DNA of 13,226 nucleotides from JBBSQE01 sp038258095 (GTDB lineage: Bacteria > Actinomycetota > Thermoleophilia > Solirubrobacterales > 70-9): NCBI GenBank assembly GCA_038258095.1, contig JBBSQE010000074.1, positions 1 to 13,226 on the forward strand. The letters are read 5' to 3'. The notes below the pieces were generated by a model. That model had not been told where the DNA came from. It saw only the letters and a list, made by a program, of their open reading frames with translations, and ran no database searches. Below are positions 6,674 through 13,226 of the stretch, in pieces (positions within the stretch are counted from its first letter, which is position 1; every line of letters begins with the position of its first letter). Made by a program: the position numbers and the translations under genes.

Positions 6674-6695
6674 GTGAGCGAAGCATGAGGAATAC

Positions 6696-7994
6696 GTGAC
6701 GAAAGCAAGACACAAACCCCGACGGTGTACAGGGCACACGCTCCGCCTGCGTTGGCCCGCCACGGCCGCGATTCTGGTCATCTGCGCCCTCCTCGCGCCG
6801 CTCGCAGCCCAGGCGACGCCGGGCGGGGGCTATGCGCCGCCCGGGACGACGCAGGTGACGCCGGCCGGACCTGCCGCGCCGGCTGGGAAGACACCCTACG
6901 ACCGGCACGGAATGTGGATCTGGTACATCGATCGCTCCGACGGCGGGAGCGCCGGCCGGATCATCGCTCGCGCCAGGAGGGCACACGTCGGCACCGTCTA
7001 CGTGAAGGCCGGCGACGGCGGCAACTACTGGAGCCAGTTCTCGAGCTCGATGGTCAGGCGCCTCCACGCCGGCGGCCTCGACGTCTGTGCATGGCAGTTC
7101 GTCTACGGCGACCATCCCGTCGCCGAAGCGAAGATTGCGGCTGCAGCGGTGAAGCGTGGCGCCGACTGCTTCGTGATCGACGCGGAAGGCGCCTACGAGG
7201 GCAAGTACGCTGCCGCCGATCGCTACATCCGGGTCCTCCGCTCGAGGATCGGGCGCAGCTTCCCGGTGTCCCTCGCCGGGTTCCCGTATGTCGATTACCA
7301 CCCGTCCTATCCCTACTCGGTGTTCATGGGCCCCGGCGGCGCTCAGTACAACCAGCCGCAGATGTACTGGAAGGCGATCGGCACATCGGTGCGCGCCGTC
7401 TACGAGCACACCTATCTCTACAACCGCGTCTACGGGGCGCCGATCTACCCGATCGGCCAGACCTATGACGGCGTGAGGGGCCGGGACCTGATCCTCTTCC
7501 GCCGCTTCGCCACGAGCTACGGCAGCGTCCAACCGAGCTGGTGGTCCTGGCAGGAGACCTCCCCCCGCGAGTGGGCCGTACTCGGTGCCAGGACCGGTGG
7601 ACGTATCGGCGGGTACCACCCTCTGACGAGGCAGCCGAGGCTGCGCACCGGCTCGAAGGGGGATCTCGTCGTGTGGGCCCAGCAGCACCTGGCTGGGGCC
7701 GGGATGCCGAACCTCCCCATCACCGGGATCTACGGCCCGAGGACCCGGAACGCCGTTCGCTCCTTTCAGGGCGCCCGGAGCCTTCCGGTCGACGGCGTGA
7801 TCGGAGACGGCACCTGGCGGGCGCTCCTGCGGGTCCGGCCCGTGCGGGTCAATTGGGCGGCGAGGCAGCGCACCTCGAGAGGGCGCCGTGCCGCGGCCCG
7901 CTCCTCAGCGATCGATCGTCCCGCCGCGGGCGCGCCGGCCTCGGCTTCGCTGCCCGCCCGCGCCTACGAAATCGACCCGGGACCGCGACCTTAG
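6696..7994 (+). CDS. Secreted protein with barrel-like catalytic region and C-terminal peptidoglycan-binding domain
   Basis: The 432-residue protein starts with GTG, preceded by GAGGA with 4-base spacing. It has a signal peptide or anchor at about residues 17-40 (AILVICALLAPLAAQA). Residues about 70-300 form a region rich in Tyr and Trp, with GMWIWYID, VYVKAGDGGNYW, FVIDAEG (Asp162, Glu164) and PIGQTYDG. These features suggest a TIM barrel, and DxE recalls the acidic pair of GH25-like muramidases. Residues about 313-380 are a PG_binding_1-type domain (LRTGSKGDLVVWAQQHL, GIYGPRTRNAVRSFQ, DGVIGDGTWRALL). A 50-residue basic, Ala/Arg-rich low-complexity tail follows. The likely role is binding and perhaps cleaving peptidoglycan outside the cell; enzyme activity is inferred. 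It precedes the metallopeptidase gene by 18 bp, so the two are probably made together. Confidence 0.82.
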   Translation: MTKARHKPRRCTGHTLRLRWPATAAILVICALLAPLAAQATPGGGYAPPGTTQVTPAGPAAPAGKTPYDRHGMWIWYIDRSDGGSAGRIIARARRAHVGTVYVKAGDGGNYWSQFSSSMVRRLHAGGLDVCAWQFVYGDHPVAEAKIAAAAVKRGADCFVIDAEGAYEGKYAAADRYIRVLRSRIGRSFPVSLAGFPYVDYHPSYPYSVFMGPGGAQYNQPQMYWKAIGTSVRAVYEHTYLYNRVYGAPIYPIGQTYDGVRGRDLILFRRFATSYGSVQPSWWSWQETSPREWAVLGARTGGRIGGYHPLTRQPRLRTGSKGDLVVWAQQHLAGAGMPNLPITGIYGPRTRNAVRSFQGARSLPVDGVIGDGTWRALLRVRPVRVNWAARQRTSRGRRAAARSSAIDRPAAGAPASASLPARAYEIDPGPRP

Positions 7995-8012
7995 CCCTCC
8001 AATAGGGTTTCA

Positions 8013-9143
8013 GTGAGCATGATGCGCCGCCTCCCTCTGCTCACGCTCGCCGTCGCCCTGCTCGCCTGTCTGACGGCAGCTCCCGCCTCGGCGGGCACCC
8101 GCGGCCCGGCCCCCGGGCCGACCCCTTCGGCCGCCGCCTTCGACTTCTCCGGGCCCGTCGTCCCGATGCGCGATGTCGTTCGTGACTACGCAACGGCGAG
8201 CTCCTCTCGCAAGCTCGCGCGCGCGGGAGTCGACCGGTATCCCGTCCACGACGGGACCGACCGGACCGTCGCGATCTCGGTGACCCCGGCATGCGCGACC
8301 GGCTTCCCCGTCTGCGACGCCGCCAATCCGCAGACGATCGCCGACTTCCTCGGCACGCTCGCCCACGGGAACGAGATCACCTCGCTGACGGTGCAGCTCA
8401 CCACGGATCCGGAGATCGCCGCCGAGTGCGGATCGCCAGGCGCGCTTCCTCCGCAGGCGTGCTACTTCCCGAGCCAGGAGCGGATGGTGATCAGCGGCAA
8501 TGACACCACCGGCACCGACGGGGCGACCCGCGAGTTCGTGCTCGCCCACGAGTATGGCCACCACGTCGCCAACAACCGCGTGAACACGCCGTTCGTGCCG
8601 ACCATCAGTTTCGGGACAAGGCGCTGGGCGACGTATGAGGGGGTCTGCCAGGGCGTGGCGGCTGGGACCTACTCGCCCGGTTCCGAGGACGGCGCGGCCT
8701 ACTACCGGAACCCCGGGGAGGCGTTCGCCGAGTCATTCGCCTTCAACCGCTTCCCCGACGCACCCGTTCAGTGGGCGTGGATTGATTCGTTGAAGCCCGA
8801 CTCCGGTGCCTACGCCGCGATCACCGCGGACACGGTTCACCCATGGTCAGGGCCGGTGACGTCCGTCTTCTCGCGCCGCTTCAACCGTAGGGGCCGAGGG
8901 GCCTTCGCGCGGCGGATCGCGACGCCGCTCGACGGGAACTTCGCAATCAGGCTGACCGGCCCGCGGCGGACGAACTTCAACCTGCTGCTTCGCTCGGGGG
9001 GGAAGGTGATGGCCCGCTCGCTGGGACGCGGCTCCAACGAGCGAATCACGGCAACCATCTGCGGCTCGAGGTCAGCGACAGCGGTTGTGAGGCGGGTCGG
9101 CCGGTCGACCGGCCGGGTCCGCCTCTCGATCAGCCGGCCCTAG
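8013..9143 (+). CDS. Secreted gluzincin-type zinc metallopeptidase
   Basis: The 376-residue protein has a signal peptide ending near APASA (about residue 27). The zinc motif is LAHEYGHHVA, with His179, Glu180 and His183. Downstream, NPGEAFAESFA offers Glu236 as the third ligand, an ExFAE pattern like that of gluzincins related to the anthrax lethal factor-like group. Cysteines at 94/101 and 139/150 may form disulfides. Residues about 285-376 are a basic, beta-rich extension (FNRRGRGAFARRI, FAIRLTGPRRTNFNLLLRSGG) resembling bacterial pre-peptidase C-terminal domains. The start is taken at GTG 8013, with AGGG 5 bases upstream; ATG 8019 and ATG 8022 are alternatives. The target protein is unknown. 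Pairing with the peptidoglycan-binding protein suggests work at the envelope. I cannot assign a named peptidase family with certainty. Confidence 0.83.
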   Translation: MSMMRRLPLLTLAVALLACLTAAPASAGTRGPAPGPTPSAAAFDFSGPVVPMRDVVRDYATASSSRKLARAGVDRYPVHDGTDRTVAISVTPACATGFPVCDAANPQTIADFLGTLAHGNEITSLTVQLTTDPEIAAECGSPGALPPQACYFPSQERMVISGNDTTGTDGATREFVLAHEYGHHVANNRVNTPFVPTISFGTRRWATYEGVCQGVAAGTYSPGSEDGAAYYRNPGEAFAESFAFNRFPDAPVQWAWIDSLKPDSGAYAAITADTVHPWSGPVTSVFSRRFNRRGRGAFARRIATPLDGNFAIRLTGPRRTNFNLLLRSGGKVMARSLGRGSNERITATICGSRSATAVVRRVGRSTGRVRLSISRP

Positions 9144-9190
9144 AGCCCAACCTGGGAACGCTTGTCGGTGCGCCGCAAAGTGAGCCGGCG

Positions 9191-9256
9191 ACAACCGTCC
9201 CCGCGATATGTCTGGGGTTGGTTGTGGGTGTCCGCCTGGCGGAGGCACCCGCAACC
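9191..9256. terminator. Two overlapping, mutually exclusive hairpins in a convergent gap
   Basis: Hairpin 1 pairs ACAACCGTCCCC (9191-9202) with GGGGTTGGTTGT (9214-9225), with only two central positions imperfect. Hairpin 2 pairs GGTTGTGGGTG (9220-9230) with CACCCGCAACC (9246-9256) with one G-U, and its inner part TCCGC/GCGGA can close further. Both use 9220-9225, so only one can form at a time. The gap lies between the metallopeptidase end (9143, +) and the FAH-family end (9303, -), where a bidirectional terminator is expected. No T-tract is present. Confidence 0.5.
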
Positions 9257-9302
9257 GTCTCCAAGTCGGTCACCGGCGCGGTGGTCGGCACGCGCGGGGC
9301 GC

Positions 9303-10154
9303 TCAGGCGCGGCGGAGCGTGGTCTCGAGCTCGCCGAGGGTCGGGGAGCTGACGACCGTCACGTCGCCGTCGGCGAGCCAGACCCTCGGGTCGCGGACGC
9401 TGCCGACGCCGGACGGGGTGCCGGTTGAGACGATGTCGCCCGGCACCAGGGTCATCAGTCCCGAGAGGTGCTCGATCAGGGCGGGGACGCCGAAGATCAG
9501 ATCGGCGGTGGACGACGACTGCATCTCCTCGTCGTTCAGGTTGAGTGCGATGCCGATGTCGTCGTGGGGGCCGGCTTCGTCCGGGGTGACGAGGGCCGGG
9601 CCGCACGGCGCGGCCCCGTCGAAGACCTTGCCGGCCATCCACTGGGGTGTCGCGAACTGGAGGTCGCGAGCCGAGAGGTCGTTCAGGAGCGTGTAGCCGG
9701 CGACATGCGCCAGCGCATCGCCGGCGACGACGTTGCTCGCCGCCTTGCCGATCACGAACGCGACCTCGGCCTCGTAGTCGACCTTGTCGCTCGCGAGCGG
9801 GAGCGTCACCGTGGCGCCGGGAGCGGCGAGCGCGTTGGTCCACTTCCCGAAGACGACCGGTATCGGCGGCTCGTCGAGCCCCGCCTCGGCAGCGTGGGCG
9901 CGGTAGTTCAGCCCGATGCAGATGATCTTCTGCGGGTCCGGGATCGGCGGGAGGAGCTTCGCCTCCGGGACTCGCTCGACATTCGCTGCGTCCTCGAGAA
10001 CTGCCGAGACATCACCGACGCGATCCGCTGCGAGCAGCTCTCGCAAGGATGTCGCCTCCCCGTCGCCGAGCAGATCCCAGACGTCGATGACCGACTCTCC
10101 GTCGAGCACCCCGGCTCGGGCGCCCCGGCCGGATTCGTAGGTCACGAGCTTCAC
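9303..10154 (-). CDS. Fumarylacetoacetate hydrolase (FAH) family protein
   Basis: The 283-residue cytosolic enzyme has the standard FAH layout: a short N-terminal domain (1-70, KLVTYESGRGARAGVLDG) and a catalytic domain from about 72. It has CIGLNYRAHAAEAG at 79-92, the metal ligands Glu128 and Glu130 (DYEAEVAFV), Asp159 in LNDLSARDLQ, and the late loop STGTPSGVG at 243-251. The family splits C-C bonds or decarboxylates beta-diketo and oxaloacetate-like acids with Mg or Mn, usually late in aromatic or amino-acid breakdown. Members of this length include FAHD1-like acylpyruvases and 2-hydroxyhepta-2,4-diene-1,7-dioate isomerases, and the sequence does not decide between them. The start is GTG 10154 without a clear Shine-Dalgarno. 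No pathway partner lies next to it. A near-palindrome 11 bp upstream may regulate it. Confidence 0.9.
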   Translation of the reverse strand: MKLVTYESGRGARAGVLDGESVIDVWDLLGDGEATSLRELLAADRVGDVSAVLEDAANVERVPEAKLLPPIPDPQKIICIGLNYRAHAAEAGLDEPPIPVVFGKWTNALAAPGATVTLPLASDKVDYEAEVAFVIGKAASNVVAGDALAHVAGYTLLNDLSARDLQFATPQWMAGKVFDGAAPCGPALVTPDEAGPHDDIGIALNLNDEEMQSSSTADLIFGVPALIEHLSGLMTLVPGDIVSTGTPSGVGSVRDPRVWLADGDVTVVSSPTLGELETTLRRA

Positions 10155-10165
10155 CGGGCCAGCTT

Positions 10166-10187
10166 AGAACCTATCGAGATGGGTTCT
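10166..10187. promoter_or_regulatory. 22-bp near-perfect palindrome upstream of the FAH-family gene
   Basis: The half-sites AGAACCTATC and GATGGGTTCT are inverted copies with one mismatch, separated by GA. The site ends 11 bp before the GTG start of the FAH-family gene (-) and lies 48 bp before the tRNA-Asp (+). The symmetry and length suit an operator for a helix-turn-helix dimer such as GntR, IclR or TetR types. As RNA it could fold into a 9-bp stem with a CGAG loop. Confidence 0.5.
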
Positions 10188-10191
10188 CAGG

Positions 10192-10197
10192 CATAAT
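10192..10197 (+). promoter_or_regulatory. Possible -10 element for tRNA-Asp
   Basis: CATAAT lies 38 bp before the mature tRNA 5' end on the same strand, a reasonable place for a tRNA promoter with a short leader. No clear -35 is seen at normal spacing. The same hexamer precedes the gene at 6696. Confidence 0.3.
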
Positions 10198-10235
10198 CAG
10201 TCGCGTGCCGCGCGGTAGAGGCGGCCGGTTCCCTC

Positions 10236-10309
10236 GGGGGCGTAGCTCAGTTGGTTAGAGCGCTGCCCTGTCACGGCAGAGGTCGCGGGTTCGAGTCCCG
10301 TCGCTCCCG
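10236..10309 (+). tRNA. trnD: tRNA-Asp, anticodon GTC
   Basis: A complete 74-nt cloverleaf can be drawn. The acceptor arm GGGGGCG pairs with CGCTCCC with one G-U, and the discriminator base is G (10309), as usual for tRNA-Asp. The D-stem is GCTC/GAGC, the anticodon stem CTGCC/GGCAG, and the loop CTGTCAC places anticodon GTC at 10270-10272. The variable loop is AGGTC, and the T-arm GCGGG-TTCGAGT-CCCGT has one G-U pair. CCA is not encoded. The gene points into the 3' end of the MMPL gene, 24 bp away, without an evident terminator. Confidence 0.97.
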
Positions 10310-10333
10310 CTCCCCGACGCTCGCAGACCTCGC

Positions 10334-12541
10334 TCAGCCAGGCTGGTCGGGGGCGCGCTCCGGCGTTTCCGCCCCGCTGACCGGAGTTTCCGCACCGCTG
10401 CGCGGAGTTCGGTCGAGGCCCGTCTCGCCGCGCGCCAGCGCCGATGGCCACCAGACCCGGTCGCCGACCTGGAGCACGATCGACGGCACCAGGAGCGAGC
10501 GGACGATGAAGGTGTCGATGAGGACGCCGAGCGCGACCACGAACCCGATCTCGGTCAGGGAGACGAGGGGGAGGACGGCAAGGGCGGAGAAGGTCCCCGC
10601 GAGAACGATGCCGGCGGAGGTGATGACGGCGCCGGTAACCGCCAGGCCGCGGATCGTCCCGTCCCTGGTGCCGTGCTTGAAGGTCTCCTCCCGCACCCGG
10701 GCCATCAGGAAGATGTTGTAGTCGATCCCCAGCGCCACCAGGAAGACGAAGGTGAACAGGGGTAGGCCGGGATCGATCCCGGCGAAGCCGAAGACCTTGT
10801 CGAAGAAGCACGACCCGATCCCGAGCGCGGCGGCGAACGAGAGGATCACCGTCCCGATCAGGATCAGCGGGCCCACGACGGCTCGCAGCAGCGCGATCAG
10901 GATGATGAAGACGACGACGAGGGCGATCGGGACGATCAGCCGGTTGTCGCGCGCTGAGGACTGACGCAGGTCGTGCTCTTCCGCCGACGGGCCGCCGACC
11001 AGGATCTCGTCGCCGGCGACCGCTCGCACTTGGTCGCGTATCCCGGGGATCAGATCGAAGGCGGCGGTGCTGTAGGGGTCCTCGTCCAGCGTCACGGTGA
11101 GCTTGACTCCCATCGGCCCCTTCTCGACCCCCTTCGAGACGGACTCGACGCCGGGCGCTCCCTCGAGTGCCGTCCGCACGGCGGCTTCCTTGGAGGTGTC
11201 GAGGACGACCACGTTCGTCGGCGCGTTGGCACCGGACGGGAACCCGTTCTCGAGCAGCTGCTGGCCCTCGACGGACTCGACGTTGTTGCGGAACCCGTTG
11301 CTCGAGGTCAGGTCGCTGTTCAGGAACACGAGCCCGCAGGCCAGGACGAGGAGCAGCGCCGTGGTCCCGACCATGACCCGGCGCGGCCTCGCGGCCACGC
11401 GCTCGGCGATGCCGCGCCAGGCTCCGTGGGTCACGTCGGTCCCCTCCGAGCCGAACTCGGGAACGTAGGGCCAAAAGGCGCGGCGGCCGAAGATCGTCAG
11501 CAGGGCGGGGAGGACGGTCAGCATCGCGAGCATCGCGAGGGCGACGCCCATCGCGCCGATCGGCCCGAGGCCGGAGGTGCCCGTCACCTCGGCGAAGGTC
11601 AGGGTCAGAAGGGCGGCGATGACCGTGCAGCCCGACGCGAAGATCACGGGGCTCGTCTTCTCGAGCGTGACCCTGATCGCGTCGTGCTTGTCCTCGTGGC
11701 GGCGCAACTCCTCGCGGTAGCGGGACACGAGCAGCAGCGCATAGTCCGTGCCGGCACCGAATACGAGCACGGGGAGGATGCCCCCCGATTGCCCGGTCAC
11801 GGTGACGCCGGCCTCCGCCAGGAGATACCCGAGCCCGCGTGAGGTCGCCTCGGCCATGATCACCGAGAAGAACGGGATCAGCCAGAAGACCGGGCTTCGA
11901 TAGATGATGACCAGGAGGATCAGGACCAGCAATCCGGTCGCGAGCAGGAGCGTTCCGTTGATGGCGCTGAAGACGTCGATCGCGTCGGCGGAGAAGCCGG
12001 CCGGGCCGCTCACCTTGGCGTCGAGGCCGTTCGGGAGGCCCGACAGCTCGTCCTTGATGTCGTCCGTCGCGTTGACCAGCAGCTCAGCCGCCGCGTTCGT
12101 CCCCGTCTCGACCGTGATCGGCGTGATCAGCAGCGCGGTGGTGCCGTTGCGCGAGGGAATCGGCCCCCGCGTCTTCCCGACCCCGTCGAGGTTCGGCTGG
12201 TCGGTCCGCTTGCTGATCGCGTCGGTCTCGGCCTTGACCTTGGCGATTGCGGCACGGTCTGCGGGGGTGAGGCCGCCCCCGCGATGGAACACGGTGACTG
12301 CATCGATGACATTGCCCGAGGGGAAGTCCTGGAGGGCGTTGATCGCCTTGACCGACTCGGCGGATCCCGGCAGGTAGTCGGCCGGGTCGTTCTGCTGGGC
12401 GTCCTCGAACTTGCCCGAGAGCGGCCCAATCGCCGCGAAGATGATGATCCAGACGCCGAGCACGGCGAACTTGGCGCGCCTACCGCCCGGGAGCTCGGCG
12501 GCGGAATGGCCGAAGGAACGAAGTCTCTTGATGGGGCTCAT
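10334..12541 (-). CDS. MMPL/RND-family membrane exporter
   Basis: The 735-residue inner-membrane protein has two repeats, each a transmembrane helix, a large outer loop and about five more helices. The first helix is at about 25-41 and the outer loop at 42-190. The next helix group runs from about 196 to 350, with the motif GAGTDYALLLVSRYREE (Asp266-Tyr267). The second half begins with a helix at about 388-407, has an outer loop to about 530 and then a helix group to about 690, with GIDYNIFLMARVREE (Asp607-Tyr608). The paired intramembrane Asp-Tyr residues are the proton-relay signature of MmpL exporters, which move lipids or hydrophobic compounds outward. The cargo is unknown. The start is ATG 12541 with GGAAGG 4 bases upstream. 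The C-terminal tail (about 705-735) is short, polar and holds a small repeat. The 195-bp upstream gap contains TTGACG (12630-12625) as a weak -35 candidate. Confidence 0.92.
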   Translation of the reverse strand: MSPIKRLRSFGHSAAELPGGRRAKFAVLGVWIIIFAAIGPLSGKFEDAQQNDPADYLPGSAESVKAINALQDFPSGNVIDAVTVFHRGGGLTPADRAAIAKVKAETDAISKRTDQPNLDGVGKTRGPIPSRNGTTALLITPITVETGTNAAAELLVNATDDIKDELSGLPNGLDAKVSGPAGFSADAIDVFSAINGTLLLATGLLVLILLVIIYRSPVFWLIPFFSVIMAEATSRGLGYLLAEAGVTVTGQSGGILPVLVFGAGTDYALLLVSRYREELRRHEDKHDAIRVTLEKTSPVIFASGCTVIAALLTLTFAEVTGTSGLGPIGAMGVALAMLAMLTVLPALLTIFGRRAFWPYVPEFGSEGTDVTHGAWRGIAERVAARPRRVMVGTTALLLVLACGLVFLNSDLTSSNGFRNNVESVEGQQLLENGFPSGANAPTNVVVLDTSKEAAVRTALEGAPGVESVSKGVEKGPMGVKLTVTLDEDPYSTAAFDLIPGIRDQVRAVAGDEILVGGPSAEEHDLRQSSARDNRLIVPIALVVVFIILIALLRAVVGPLILIGTVILSFAAALGIGSCFFDKVFGFAGIDPGLPLFTFVFLVALGIDYNIFLMARVREETFKHGTRDGTIRGLAVTGAVITSAGIVLAGTFSALAVLPLVSLTEIGFVVALGVLIDTFIVRSLLVPSIVLQVGDRVWWPSALARGETGLDRTPRSGAETPVSGAETPERAPDQPG
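10361..10402. repeat. Two tandem 21-bp units in the MMPL C-terminal tail
   Basis: Units 10361-10381 and 10382-10402 agree at 17 of 21 positions. They encode SGAETPV and SGAETPE in the cytosolic tail of the exporter (about residues 715-728). A third, partial unit may follow on the plus strand. It looks like a small slippage-type duplication in a disordered tail. Confidence 0.6.
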
Positions 12542-12736
12542 GCAGCCTTCCGGTCAGCGTGGACGTGTGCTCGTGTTGGACCGCAGCGAGTACCAGAACT
12601 CATCGGTCGGCCCGGATTGTGTCCCGTCAACGATTCGACAGCCTCAGTCTCGACACTTGGCTCCGGGCGGGGTGTGAGTCCGGTCACCCTCGGACGGCTC
12701 GGCCGTGCCACCGGGCCTTCATGGTGGGCGGCGGGG

Positions 12737-13226
12737 TCAGACAGAGGCCACGGCCTCTTCGACGGGCGTCTCTCCCGCGGAGACACCGAACGACCGGCCG
12801 ATCGTGCCGTCCTCATGCAGCGTCGCAGCGAGGACCGCGGCGACATCCTTGCGTCCGACCTCGTCGGCCTGGTCTGAGCCGACGTTGACCCGTCCGGTGC
12901 CGGGGTCGTCGGTCAGGGCGACGGGCCGGACGATCGTGAAGTCGAGCCCGCTCTCGACAAGCGCGGCGTCCGCGCGCCCCTTGACTCGCAGATAGAGACC
13001 GAACCCATCACCCTCGGCATCGGGATCGGCGCCCTTCGAGCTGACGATCACGTAGCGGCTGACCCCCGCCTCCTTGCAGGCTTCGATCAGCTTCACGGCA
13101 CCCCCGTAGTCGACGGCCTCCTTGCGCTCAGGACCACTGTCGGGGCCGGCGCCCGCGGCGAAGACCACCGCATCACAACCGGATATGGCGTCGGCGACCT
13201 CCGCCACCTCGGCGGATTCGAGGTCG
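12737..13226 (-). CDS. Atypical short-chain dehydrogenase/NAD(P)-binding protein, 5' end outside the window
   Basis: The visible 162 residues are the C-terminal part of an NmrA/YwnB-like atypical SDR protein; the reading frame is open to the window edge. The missing roughly 50 residues would carry the GxxGxxG nucleotide loop. Visible family features are AISGCDAVVFAAGAG, the VDYGGAVKLIEACKEAGV helix, RYVIVSS at the active strand, YLRVK (YxxxK) and LDFTIVRPVALTDDPGTG, which is the usual turn after the active site. The GTG codon at 13207 is most likely an internal Val, because coding sequence continues upstream in DLESAE. Such proteins bind NAD(P) and act as reductases or redox sensors; no substrate can be named. 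The MMPL gene follows on the same strand after 195 bp, so co-transcription is uncertain. Confidence 0.85.
   Translation of the reverse strand, partial: DLESAEVAEVADAISGCDAVVFAAGAGPDSGPERKEAVDYGGAVKLIEACKEAGVSRYVIVSSKGADPDAEGDGFGLYLRVKGRADAALVESGLDFTIVRPVALTDDPGTGRVNVGSDQADEVGRKDVAAVLAATLHEDGTIGRSFGVSAGETPVEEAVASV

Noticed and set aside
5550..6677. Plus-strand open frame of 375 codons opposite ADH and hydrolase genes
   Set aside because: Composition is typical of an antisense frame and it overlaps two well-supported minus-strand genes and their leader.
6585..7688. Minus-strand open frame of 367 codons opposite the peptidoglycan-binding protein gene
   Set aside because: The plus strand encodes a signal peptide, conserved motifs and a PG-binding domain; the minus frame shows none.
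10197..11474. Minus-strand open frame of 425 codons inside the MMPL gene and across tRNA-Asp
   Set aside because: It is Arg-rich out-of-frame translation of the MMPL gene and would also read through the tRNA complement.
10973..11842. Plus-strand open frame of 289 codons opposite MMPL
   Set aside because: It is antisense to transmembrane segments with the diagnostic GTDY motif and has no recognisable domain.
13205..13207. GTG as the start of the SDR-like gene
   Set aside because: Family-like coding sequence continues upstream to the window edge, and the N-terminal nucleotide-binding motif must lie beyond it.
1..13226. CRISPR array, insertion sequence, prophage or attachment-site signals, including at the tRNA-Asp 3' end
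   Set aside because: No regularly spaced repeats, transposase or integrase motifs, or duplicated tRNA 3' end were seen.

Overview
The window is very GC-rich, with G or C at almost every third codon position, frequent GTG and TTG starts, and many secreted proteins with Ala/Arg-rich tails. It also holds a class III-type alcohol dehydrogenase next to an MBL-fold hydrolase, a pairing known from mycothiol-using actinobacteria. This fits a high-GC actinomycete, possibly of the Thermoleophilia/Solirubrobacterales type; the phylum is an inference from composition and gene families. No transposase, integrase, CRISPR array or phage gene is visible.

Left part (1-3701). At the edge there is apparent minus-strand coding sequence that needs a frameshift and has an ATG-TAG at its head, so it is probably a broken gene. 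Next come a secreted SGNH-type esterase/acyltransferase-like protein and a small CBU_0592-like membrane protein on the plus strand. On the minus strand lie a tiny Cys/Lys/Arg-rich protein and a large secreted alpha/beta hydrolase (Abhydrolase_10 type) with C-terminal beta-sandwich-like extensions.

Middle-left (3803-6572, all minus). A second alpha/beta hydrolase (259 aa) is followed by a class III-like zinc alcohol dehydrogenase and an MBL-fold hydrolase 23 bp behind it. The ADH-MBL pair has the layout of thiol-cofactor-dependent formaldehyde oxidation modules. A perfect GC-rich stem-loop directly abuts the ADH ribosome-binding site.

Middle (6573-9302). A divergent intergenic region with a perfect 9-bp inverted repeat leads into a plus-strand pair of secreted proteins 18 bp apart. 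The first has an N-terminal barrel-like catalytic region and a C-terminal peptidoglycan-binding domain. The second is a gluzincin-type zinc metallopeptidase with a C-terminal beta-rich extension. Their 3' flank contains two overlapping, mutually exclusive hairpins.

Right part (9303-13226). A fumarylacetoacetate hydrolase family protein (minus) is preceded by a 22-bp near-palindrome. Next are a tRNA-Asp(GTC) on the plus strand, an MMPL/RND-type exporter (minus), and a 5'-truncated atypical SDR protein (minus) that runs off the right edge.

Taken together this looks like chromosomal core/accessory sequence with a cell-envelope and secreted-hydrolase theme plus aldehyde detoxification. I do not see a clear new multi-gene system. 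The most unusual items are the secreted barrel-PG-binding/metallopeptidase pair, the small Cys-rich protein with its hairpin, and several strong inverted repeats next to starts.
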